Of a DNA stretch of 64,000 nucleotides, positions 8,366-15,726 are shown piece after piece. A program made the translations under genes and the position numbers. The number at the start of each line of letters is the position of its first letter. Within the stretch, counting starts at the first letter, position 1. Origin of the DNA: Hydrogenophaga crocea (lineage in GTDB: Bacteria; Pseudomonadota; Gammaproteobacteria; Burkholderiales; Burkholderiaceae_C); contig NZ_CP049989.1 of NCBI RefSeq assembly GCF_011388215.1, positions 682,001-746,000 on the forward strand, in the 5' to 3' direction. The notes below the pieces were generated by a model that saw only the letters and a list, made by a program, of their open reading frames with translations, ran no database searches and was not told the origin of the DNA.

Positions 8366-9502
8366 CTACAGCACCAGCCGCTTCGCGTACCCCGTCATCT
8401 CCAGGTAGCCACGCCCCACCGTGCGGCCGTTGCTGTCGATCAGGTCCGACAGCCCTTCCCAGTAGATCGCGCCCGTGCTGGCGCGGCTGTCGAGCTCCTG
8501 GGCGTCGATGCGGGCGCGCACGGTGTAGAAGTCGGCCGGCGTGCGCACGGCCCATTCCACCGGGTAGCGCGTGCGCGTGAGTGGGCTGGTCCACCAGCGC
8601 CGCGGCGCGAAGTCCACCTCGCCCACCGGGAAGCGGTGGATGGCGTTCGGGTCTTGCGCGTCGCCCGCAGCGCGAAAGGAGCCCCCGGCCCAGAGCTTGC
8701 TGCCATCGGCGCGGCGCAGCTGGAAGGCCGTGAGGCTGTGGCCCTCGAACAGGTTCATGCCGATCCAGTCCCAGCCCACGGCCTCGGGGTGCAGCAGGGC
8801 CTCGCTCCATTCGTGGTCGAGCCAGGCCGTGCCCGTGACGGCGAAGCGCTGGCCCGCCAGGCCGAGCGTGCCGCGCACGCGCAGCTGCGGCTGCGTCACG
8901 TAGAAGCTTGCCTGCGCCGCATCGGGGCCCTTGCGCGAGAAGCCGCGATCGCCCTGCAGCAGCCAGGTCTGCGGCGCCTCGGCCTCGAGCTCGATCAGCA
9001 GCGTGTCGCCGGTCAGGCGCGTGCGGTAACCGCCGTCGGCGCGGCGCTGCAGGAACCAGTCGCGGATGTGCACCTCGGTGTCGCGCTCGCTCGCGAACAC
9101 CGCGCGCTCGGGGCTCGGCGGCGGCTCGCCGTTCCAGCGCGCGATGCGCTCGTCGTGGTGCAGCCGCTGGCCGGCCACGTCGGTGATGGCCGCGTGCGCG
9201 AACAGCAGTTGGCGCGCCGCGAGCCGGCCCGACAGGGCCTGGGCCGGGTCCACGCGGCTGCGGAAGAAGGTCACCTGGAAGCCGAACTCGCGGCCGGCGG
9301 CGTCCTGCGCCTGGCCCGTGAGGTACCACCATTCGGTGCGCGTGTCGGGGTGGGCGCCGTGGTCGCGCGGGAACACCAGCGGCCGCGGCCGCAGCGCGTC
9401 GCCGGGGCGCGCCACGTCGCGGGCCTGCGCGCGCGGCAGCGCGAGGGCGGGCGCGAGTGCGAGTGCAAGTGGGGTCAAGAGCAGGGGGCGGCGCGCGATC
9501 AT
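8366..9502 (-). CDS. AttH/CrtC-like lipocalin-domain exported protein
   Basis: This 378-residue protein has a signal sequence (RRPLLLTPLALALAPALALP). It has the hallmarks of the AttH/carotenoid 1,2-hydratase-like family: FPRDHGAHPDTRTEWWYLTG near residues 49-68, a GTAWLDHEWS motif and a later WDWIGMNL. The fold is a pair of lipocalin-like barrels. In the attEFGH-type arrangement it accompanies an ABC permease, as here: the FtsX-like gene ends 4 bp upstream. No carotenoid genes are nearby, so a hydratase role is unlikely. An envelope lipid-handling role is inference. Confidence 0.85.
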   Translation of the reverse strand: MIARRPLLLTPLALALAPALALPRAQARDVARPGDALRPRPLVFPRDHGAHPDTRTEWWYLTGQAQDAAGREFGFQVTFFRSRVDPAQALSGRLAARQLLFAHAAITDVAGQRLHHDERIARWNGEPPPSPERAVFASERDTEVHIRDWFLQRRADGGYRTRLTGDTLLIELEAEAPQTWLLQGDRGFSRKGPDAAQASFYVTQPQLRVRGTLGLAGQRFAVTGTAWLDHEWSEALLHPEAVGWDWIGMNLFEGHSLTAFQLRRADGSKLWAGGSFRAAGDAQDPNAIHRFPVGEVDFAPRRWWTSPLTRTRYPVEWAVRTPADFYTVRARIDAQELDSRASTGAIYWEGLSDLIDSNGRTVGRGYLEMTGYAKRLVL

Positions 9503-9506
9503 GGGT

Positions 9507-12038
9507 TCACCAGTCCTGTTTCACGGCCTGCACCGCGTCGCGCGAGGCCGCGGCCCGGCCCGCGAGCCAGGCCGTGAGCGTGCCCGCGAGCACCACCGCC
9601 ACGCACAGCGCCAACAGGCGCGGCCAGGGCAGCACGAGGTCCATGGTCCAGTGAAAGCTCTGCGGGTTCACCACGTGCACCAGCACCAGGCTCACGAGCA
9701 GGCCCAGCCCCAGGCCCGCGAGCGCACCCAGCACGGTCCAGGCCAGGCCTTCGAGCGCCACCACGCCCAGCACCTGCGCGCGCGTGAGCCCCAGGTGCGC
9801 GAGCAGGCCGAACTCCTTGCGCCGCACCAGCACCTGGGCGCTGAAGCTCGCGGCCACGCCGAACAGGCCGATGCCGATGGCCACCGCCTGCAGCCACACG
9901 GTGACGGCAAAGCTGCGGTCGAAGATGCGCAGCGAGGTGGCGCGGATCTGCTCGGCCGACGCGAACTCGACGGCCTCGGCCAGGCCCTGCTGCGCGGCCA
10001 GCGCGCGCAGGGCTTCGCGCACCGCGTCCGGGTCGACGCCCTCGGCGGGGTGCAACGCGAGGTCGCTCACGCGGCGGTCGCGCGTGAGCCGCGCGTACAC
10101 GGCTTCGTCGATCGCGATGCTGCCGTGCTGGCGCGCGTAGTCGCGCCACACGCCGGCCACCACGTAGCGCGCCGCGCGCGCCTCGGGCGCGGCCAGGGCC
10201 TGCGCGAGCGCGGGCAGCGCCTGGCCAGGGCGCGCGCCGTACAGGTCCTGCATGGCCTCGCTCACGTACACCGGCACCGTGCCCTCGGGCACGGGCACGG
10301 CGCGGCCCACCAGCGGCAAGGGCAGGGGCTCGCCCTGCAGCGTGCGCACCAGCAGGGTCACGGGCGGGCGCGCCGGGTCGAACTGCAGCGGCAGCGCGCG
10401 CAGCGTGTCCACGCGCGCCACGCCGGGCAGGGCGCGCACGCCGGCCACGAAGGCCTCGGGCAACGGCGCGCCGTCGGGCCCGCCGCTGCTGCGCAGGTAC
10501 AGCGGCGCGGGCAGCACGGCGTCGAGCCAGTGCGAGACCGAGTCGCGAAAGCTCGCCACCATCACCGTGAGCGCCACCGACAAGGCCAGGCTCGCGACCA
10601 CGCCGCTGGTGGCCACGGCCGCGGTTTCGCGCAGGCGCCGCGCGCGCTCCACCGCAAGCAGCGGCAGCGCGTGGCGCGCCACGCGGGGGGCCAGGTGTTC
10701 GAGCAGCGCGCCCACCGCGAGCGGCAGCGCCGCGATGCCGCCCACCAGCAGCAACCCCACCGACAGGTACGCCCCCAGCGCAATGCCGGCCACGGGCGGC
10801 GCGAGCGCGCACAGCCCGGCCAGCAGCACCAGGCCCAGCGCCAGACCGTGGCGGCGGCGCGGCGGCAGCGCCGAGCCCAGGCCCTTGAGCGCCTGCGCGG
10901 GCGCGAGCGCCGCGGCCGCGCGCGCGGGCCACCAGCCGCCCACCAGCGCCGCGGCCAGGCCCAGTGCGCCGTACAGCAGCGCGGCCGGCGCGCTCCAGCG
11001 CAGCGGCGGCGTGACACCCGTGAAATAACCGCCGCCGAGGTCGCCGCCCAGCCGCTGCAGCGCCAGCGCCGCGAGCGCCGTGCCCAGCAACAGGCCGAGG
11101 GCGCTGCCCAGCAGGCCGATGCCGGCCGACTCGGCCAGCACCAGGCGCAAGCGCTCGCGCGCCGACAGGCCCATGACCCCGAGCAGCGCGAACTGCGGCT
11201 GGCGCCGTGTGACCGACAGCGACAGCACCGAGAACACCAGGAAAGCGCCCGTGAACAGCGCCACCAGCGCGAGCACCGTGAGGTTCACGCGGTAGGCGCG
11301 CGACAGGCTGCTCACCCGCTCGCCCGCCTGCGCCGGGCCTTGTGCGAACACGCCGGGCGGCAGATCGAGCGCGGCGACCACGCGGTCGAGTGCGGCGCCG
11401 GGCGCCAGCCGCAGATCGATGCGACTGAGCTCGCCGGGCTGCCCGGCCAGGGCCTGCAGCGCGGCCACGTCCATCACCGCGAGCGGCGCGCCCGGGGCGT
11501 TGACGCGGCCGGCCACACGCAGGTCAGCGCGGCGCGCGCCCAGGCGCAGCGACACGGTGTCGGCCGCGCCCAGCGCCTCGCGCGCGGCGGCGTTGAGGAA
11601 CACGGTGTCGGGCGCGAACAGGTCGAGCCGGTCGGCGCCAGCGCGCTCGCTGTCCACCAGCGGCAACAGCGCGGGCGCCACGCGCGCCACCAGCAGCGCG
11701 TCCACGCCCAGCAGGCGCAGGCCCAGGCGCTCGCCGCTGGCGCTGCGCGCCTCCACCGTGCGTTCGAGCACCGGGCTGGCCACGGCCACCGCAGGGTGGG
11801 CGGCCACGCGTTCGAGCAGCGCATCGTCGAGCGGTCCCTGGCGCGCCCGAAGCTCGGCGTCGGGCTGGCCATTCACCGCGGCCACCGCCTGGCCGAATTC
11901 GGCCAACGCCGAGGCGTTGATGAGCTGCACCGCGAAGGCCAGGGCCACGCCCAGCGCGACCGCGAGCACCGCCACCGCGCTGCGCCACGGGTGGTGGCGC
12001 AGCTCCTGCCAGGAGAAGGTGGCGAGCAAGCGGCGCAT
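9507..12038 (-). CDS. FtsX/MacB-type ABC transporter permease without adjacent ATPase
   Basis: This 843-residue membrane protein has an N-terminal segment and periplasmic domain, then two FtsX-like blocks with about ten membrane segments in total, the layout of large LolCE/attFG-type permeases. These move lipids or lipoproteins within the envelope using a separate ATPase. That ATPase gene usually lies directly upstream, but here the upstream neighbour is a divergent 55-codon gene. The downstream gene encodes the AttH/CrtC-like partner. Together they probably form a two-gene operon that borrows an ATPase encoded elsewhere. Confidence 0.88.
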   Translation of the reverse strand: MRRLLATFSWQELRHHPWRSAVAVLAVALGVALAFAVQLINASALAEFGQAVAAVNGQPDAELRARQGPLDDALLERVAAHPAVAVASPVLERTVEARSASGERLGLRLLGVDALLVARVAPALLPLVDSERAGADRLDLFAPDTVFLNAAAREALGAADTVSLRLGARRADLRVAGRVNAPGAPLAVMDVAALQALAGQPGELSRIDLRLAPGAALDRVVAALDLPPGVFAQGPAQAGERVSSLSRAYRVNLTVLALVALFTGAFLVFSVLSLSVTRRQPQFALLGVMGLSARERLRLVLAESAGIGLLGSALGLLLGTALAALALQRLGGDLGGGYFTGVTPPLRWSAPAALLYGALGLAAALVGGWWPARAAAALAPAQALKGLGSALPPRRRHGLALGLVLLAGLCALAPPVAGIALGAYLSVGLLLVGGIAALPLAVGALLEHLAPRVARHALPLLAVERARRLRETAAVATSGVVASLALSVALTVMVASFRDSVSHWLDAVLPAPLYLRSSGGPDGAPLPEAFVAGVRALPGVARVDTLRALPLQFDPARPPVTLLVRTLQGEPLPLPLVGRAVPVPEGTVPVYVSEAMQDLYGARPGQALPALAQALAAPEARAARYVVAGVWRDYARQHGSIAIDEAVYARLTRDRRVSDLALHPAEGVDPDAVREALRALAAQQGLAEAVEFASAEQIRATSLRIFDRSFAVTVWLQAVAIGIGLFGVAASFSAQVLVRRKEFGLLAHLGLTRAQVLGVVALEGLAWTVLGALAGLGLGLLVSLVLVHVVNPQSFHWTMDLVLPWPRLLALCVAVVLAGTLTAWLAGRAAASRDAVQAVKQDW

Positions 12039-12146
12039 GCGCGCAGCTTACGCGGCCCGGCTTGCCCCCGCCCGGCGGTCGGGCCGGGCAGGGCGGGTGT
12101 GGTTGAATACGGGCTTTGCTTTTTTCCGTTGAACTGAGGATTTGCC

Positions 12147-12314
12147 ATGGGCAACAAGATCGTCACCGAGGCCGACCGCAAGGCCACCCCGCGTCCCACC
12201 GCCGCCAACGGCGTCGTGCTGCCCACGCCCGGCCGTGGTCAGCGCCGCAGCCTGGAGCGCGGCGTGGCCACGCGCAGCAAGAAGAACCCCGGCAAGCGCC
12301 CGCACAGCGGCTGA
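12147..12314 (+). CDS. Small basic protein of 55 residues, unknown function
   Basis: The open frame begins MGNKIVTEADRKATPRPTA and ends KKNPGKRPHSG. It is rich in Arg, Lys, Pro and Gly and probably disordered, with no membrane segment. A good ribosome site (GAGGA) precedes the ATG, and a hairpin plus T-run at 12424-12450 follows, so it looks like a complete small transcription unit. Codon third positions follow the window's GC bias. I recognise no domain; RNA or DNA binding is only a guess from the charge. Confidence 0.7.
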   Translation: MGNKIVTEADRKATPRPTAANGVVLPTPGRGQRRSLERGVATRSKKNPGKRPHSG

Positions 12315-12319
12315 TTGAG

Positions 12320-12412
12320 AACCCCCCCGCCGCGCTGCGCGCGACCCCCCCAGGGGGGCGGCGCCAGCGGCCCGGCGGAGCCGGTTCCGCGGCGCCCCTC
12401 GGTCGAGGGGCT
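12320..12412. repeat. Structured REP-like intergenic element
   Basis: A GC-rich block follows the small gene and holds three perfect inverted repeats in a row: CCCCCC-CA-GGGGGG (12345-12358), CCGGC-GGA-GCCGG (12372-12384) and CCCCTC-GGTC-GAGGGG (12395-12410). The overall pattern resembles intergenic palindromic repeats common in Comamonadaceae chromosomes, as far as I recall. Only one copy is seen in this window. Confidence 0.55.
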
Positions 12413-12423
12413 CGCGCCAACAA

Positions 12424-12450
12424 GTCCGCTTTGGCGGGCTTTTTGTTTTC
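12424..12450 (+). terminator. Rho-independent terminator before thiB
   Basis: A 6-bp stem GTCCGC/GCGGGC with a TTTG loop (12424-12439, one G-T pair) is followed directly by TTTTTGTTTT. It would end transcription of the 55-codon gene before the thiBPQ operon starts. Confidence 0.75.
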
Positions 12451-12487
12451 TGCTTTTTGTTTTCTGGTCTGGTCTAGGAGTCCTTCC

Positions 12488-13510
12488 ATGCAACGCCGTT
12501 GTCTGTTGGCCGCCGCCCTGATCGCTTCGGCCGGGCTGGCCGCGGCCCAGGCCCCGTTGCGCGTGATCGCGCACGACTCGTTCGAGCTGCCGGCGCCGCT
12601 GCTCGCGCAGTTCGAGCGCGAGGCCGGCGTGAAGCTGCAGCTCATCAAGGGCGGCGATGCGGGCGAGGTGCTCAACCGCCTGATCCTCACGCGCGCCAAG
12701 CCCATCGCCGACGTGGCCTTCGGCATCGACAACGCGCTGCTGCCGCGCGCCGAGCAGGCCGGCGTGTTCGATGCCTACGACGGCCCGGCCGCCAAGCGCC
12801 CGGCCGCCGCGCCACTGGGCGCGGGCGTGGTGCCGGTTGACCTGGGCTATGTGGCGCTCAACGTGGACAAGGCCTGGTTCGCCGGCAAGGGGCTGGCGCT
12901 GCCGGCCTCGCTCGACGACCTCGCCAAGCCCGCCTACAAGAACCTGCTCGTGGTGCAGCACCCGGGCACCTCCAGCCCGGGCCAGGCGTTTCTGCAGGCC
13001 ACCATCGCGGGCCTGGGCGAGGCGCAGGCCTTCGAGTGGTGGGCGAAGATGCGCGCCAACGGCGTGAAAGTGGCCAAGGGCTGGAGCGAGGCCTACTACA
13101 CCGACTTCACGCGCAACGGCGGCACGCGGCCCATCGTGGTGAGCTACGCGAGCAGCCCCGCGGCCGAGGTCTTCTTCAGCAAGACGCCGCTGACCGAATC
13201 GCCCACCGCCAACCTGTTCCTGCGCGGCAGCGTGTACCGGCAGGTCGAGGGCGTGGCCCTGGTCAAGGGCGGCAACCCCGCGCTGCGCCAGGCGGCGGGC
13301 CAATTCATCGAGTTCCTGCGCTCGGCCCCGGTGCAGCAGGCCCTGCAGACCAGCATGTGGATGTACCCGGCCGAGCCGGGCACGCCGCGCGCCGAGCTGC
13401 TGCGGCGCCACGCGGCCGAGCCCGCGCGCTTCGACAACCCGCCCACCGAACCCGCGGGCGACACCTTGCGCGCCTGGCAGGACCGCTGGGTGCGCACGGT
13501 GTTGCGCTGA
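12488..13510 (+). CDS. thiB: Thiamine ABC transporter, periplasmic binding protein
   Basis: This 340-residue protein has a signal peptide cut after about residue 20 (GLAAAQA). It shows the pattern of ThiB/TbpA: an early DSFELP, GIDNALLPR for the family's GLDNNLL, VPVDLGYVALN, QHPGTSSPGQ, the KGWSEAYYTDF stretch that lines the ligand pocket, and WMYPAEPG near the end. It would bind thiamine or its phosphates in the periplasm and hand them to ThiP. The ATG at 12488 gives a proper signal sequence, although the frame is open further upstream. No TPP riboswitch is visible in the leader. Confidence 0.88.
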   Translation: MQRRCLLAAALIASAGLAAAQAPLRVIAHDSFELPAPLLAQFEREAGVKLQLIKGGDAGEVLNRLILTRAKPIADVAFGIDNALLPRAEQAGVFDAYDGPAAKRPAAAPLGAGVVPVDLGYVALNVDKAWFAGKGLALPASLDDLAKPAYKNLLVVQHPGTSSPGQAFLQATIAGLGEAQAFEWWAKMRANGVKVAKGWSEAYYTDFTRNGGTRPIVVSYASSPAAEVFFSKTPLTESPTANLFLRGSVYRQVEGVALVKGGNPALRQAAGQFIEFLRSAPVQQALQTSMWMYPAEPGTPRAELLRRHAAEPARFDNPPTEPAGDTLRAWQDRWVRTVLR

Positions 13511-13518
13511 CCCGGCCC

Positions 13519-15087
13519 ATGCGCTTCGCCCTGAGCGCGCTGCCCCTGGGCTTTCTGCTGCTGTTCGCGGCGGCGCCCGTGGCGCGCCTGCTGGCCGAGG
13601 GCTGGGGCACGGCCGAGCCGGGCTTCTGGGGCCTGTGGGCCGACGCCTACCTGCGCGGCCGCGTGCTGTGGTCGCTCGCGCAGGCGGGCCTGAGCGCGGC
13701 GCTGTGCGTGCTGCTCGGCCTGCCGCTGGCCTGGGTGTTCGCGCGCTTCGAGTTCGCGGGCCGCGCGCTCGCGCTGCGTGCGCTCATGCTGCCCTTCGTG
13801 GTGCCCACGCTGGTGGCGGCCATGGGCGTGCTGGCGCTGTTCGGGCCGCGCGGGGTGCTGGGCATCGACGGCTCGGACACGCCCTGGCTGCTGGTCTATG
13901 GCAACGTGTTCTTCAACCTCTGCCTCGTGGTGCGTGCCGGCGTCGACGCGCTCGATCAGGTCAGCGCTTCGCGCGTGGCCGCGGCGCGCACCCTGGGCGC
14001 CACGCCCTGGCGCGCGTTCTGGCGCGTCGAATGGCCGGCCGTGCGGCCCTGGCTCGCGTCGGCGGCCTGCCTGGCGTTTCTGTACTGCCTGAGCGGCTTC
14101 GGCCTGGCGCTGGTGCTCGGTGGTCAGCGCTGGGCCACGGCCGAAGTGGAGATCTACACCCTGGTGGCGCACGAGCTTGCACTCGGCCAGGCCGGCGTGC
14201 TCGCGCTGTGGATGCTGCTGCTCAACGGCGCGGTGGCGCTGGCCTATGCGGCGATCGAGCAGCGCCTGGCCGTGCCCGCGCGCGCCGACCGGCTGCCGCG
14301 CCGCGCGGCCCGCGGCATGGGTGAGCGCGCCGCCGTGGCGGCCGCGCTCGCGCTGCTGGGGGCGGTGGCGGCCGCGCCCCTGCTGGCCATCGTGTGGCGC
14401 GCGGCGCCGGCCCTGGCGGACGGCAGCGCGTGGCGCGTGCTCGGCGAGCCCGCCACGCAACTCGCGCTGGGCAATACGCTGCGCTTCACCGTGCTGGCGC
14501 TGGCCCTGGCGCTGCCCATGGGCGTGCTGCACGCGGTGTCGGCGCAGGCGCTGCGTGGCTGGGGCGTGGTGTGGCGCGCCGCGGCCTTCCTGCCCTTCGT
14601 GGTGTCGCCGGTCACGGTGGCCTTCGGGCTGCTGCTGCTCTACCCCGAATGGACCGCGAGCCTGCCGCTGCTGGTGGCGGCCTACGCGCTCATCGCCTAT
14701 CCCTTCATCGCCAAGGCGCTCGCGGCCGCGCTCGACGCCGTGCCGCCGCACCTGGCGCAGGCCGCGGCCACGCTGGGCGCTTCGCCCTGGCGCGTGTTCT
14801 GGCGCGTCACACTGCCCCAGGTGTGGCCCGCGCTGCGCCGCGGCACCGCGTTCGCGGCCGCCACCATGCTGGGCGAGTTCGCGGTCTCGCTCTTTCTCTC
14901 GCGGCCCGAATGGCTCACGCTCACCACGCTGATCCACCAGCGCCTGGGCCGGCCGGGCGAGTCCAACCTGCAGGCCGCGCTGGTGCTCGCGGGCCTGCTC
15001 ATGGCGCTGGCGCTGCTGGTCTTCGTGCTCATCGAAGGCCGCGCCCGCCCGCGCCCCGACCCCGCCGACCATGCTCGAACTGCGTGA
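13519..15087 (+). CDS. thiP: Thiamine ABC transporter permease
   Basis: This 522-residue inner-membrane protein has two fused permease halves, each with the EAA-type loop that contacts the ATPase: AARTLGATPWRAFWRVEWP in the first half and AAATLGASPWRVFWRVTLP in the second. Such a fused permease is typical of ThiP and of iron-type importers; the ThiB neighbour decides for thiamine. It starts 8 bp after thiB and overlaps thiQ by 17 bp. The ATG at 13519 is chosen because the frame upstream lies inside thiB. Confidence 0.88.
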   Translation: MRFALSALPLGFLLLFAAAPVARLLAEGWGTAEPGFWGLWADAYLRGRVLWSLAQAGLSAALCVLLGLPLAWVFARFEFAGRALALRALMLPFVVPTLVAAMGVLALFGPRGVLGIDGSDTPWLLVYGNVFFNLCLVVRAGVDALDQVSASRVAAARTLGATPWRAFWRVEWPAVRPWLASAACLAFLYCLSGFGLALVLGGQRWATAEVEIYTLVAHELALGQAGVLALWMLLLNGAVALAYAAIEQRLAVPARADRLPRRAARGMGERAAVAAALALLGAVAAAPLLAIVWRAAPALADGSAWRVLGEPATQLALGNTLRFTVLALALALPMGVLHAVSAQALRGWGVVWRAAAFLPFVVSPVTVAFGLLLLYPEWTASLPLLVAAYALIAYPFIAKALAAALDAVPPHLAQAAATLGASPWRVFWRVTLPQVWPALRRGTAFAAATMLGEFAVSLFLSRPEWLTLTTLIHQRLGRPGESNLQAALVLAGLLMALALLVFVLIEGRARPRPDPADHARTA

Positions 15088-15715
15088 CATCCACCACCGC
15101 TGGGACCAGCGGCCCCTGCTCGATGGCGTGAGCCTGCGCGTGGACGCGGGCCGCACCGTGGCGCTGCTCGGCGCTTCGGGCAGCGGCAAGAGCACGCTGC
15201 TCAAGATCGCCGCGGGCATCGAGACGCCCGAGCGCGGCAGCGTGTGGTTCGACGGCGCCGATCTCACACGCACGCCGCCGCACCGGCGCGGCTTCGCGCT
15301 CATGTTCCAGGACTTCGCGCTGTTCCCCCACCTCGACGTGCAGGACAACGTGGCCTTCGGCCTGGTGGAGCAGGGCGTGCCGCGGCGCGAGGCGCGCGAG
15401 CGCGCGCGCGCACTGCTCGAGCGCTTCGGCCTGGGCGCGCATGCGCGCTCGCGCGTGGCCCACCTCTCGGGCGGCGAGCAGCAGCGCGTGGCGCTGGCGC
15501 GCGCGCTCATCACGCAGCCGCGCGCATTGCTGCTCGACGAACCCTTCTCCGCGCTCGACGCCGCGCTGCGCGAGCAGCTGCGCGCCGAATTCCGCGAGCG
15601 CATCGCCGAGGCCGGCATGGCGGCGATCCTGGTCACGCACGACGAGGCCGAGGCGCGCGCGATGGCGCAGCAGGGCTGGGCGCTGGAGGGCGGCCGGCTC
15701 GTGCCGCGCTGGTGA
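15071..15715 (+). CDS. thiQ: Thiamine ABC transporter ATP-binding protein
   Basis: This 214-residue ATPase has Walker [10 protein letters not shown], signature [15 protein letters not shown], Walker B ALLLDEPF and the switch histidine in VTHDEAEA. It is short and lacks the extra C-terminal regulatory domain of MalK-like ATPases, as is usual for ThiQ. It overlaps the permease gene by 17 bp and completes the thiBPQ operon. The ppc gene begins only 11 bp later on the same strand, so part of its transcription may come from this operon. Confidence 0.9.
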   Translation: MLELRDIHHRWDQRPLLDGVSLRVDAGRTVALLGASGSGKSTLLKIAAGIETPERGSVWFDGADLTRTPPHRRGFALMFQDFALFPHLDVQDNVAFGLVEQGVPRREARERARALLERFGLGAHARSRVAHLSGGEQQRVALARALITQPRALLLDEPFSALDAALREQLRAEFRERIAEAGMAAILVTHDEAEARAMAQQGWALEGGRLVPRW

Positions 15716-15726
15716 GGTCCGGCACA

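Noticed and set aside
9066..12137. Long plus-strand open frame opposite the FtsX-type permease
   Set aside because: Same mirror effect. The opposite strand encodes recognisable membrane and lipocalin-domain proteins.
12315..12487. TPP riboswitch before thiB
   Set aside because: I looked for CTGAGA and the downstream conserved thi-box segments and found neither. The region holds a repeat element and a terminator.
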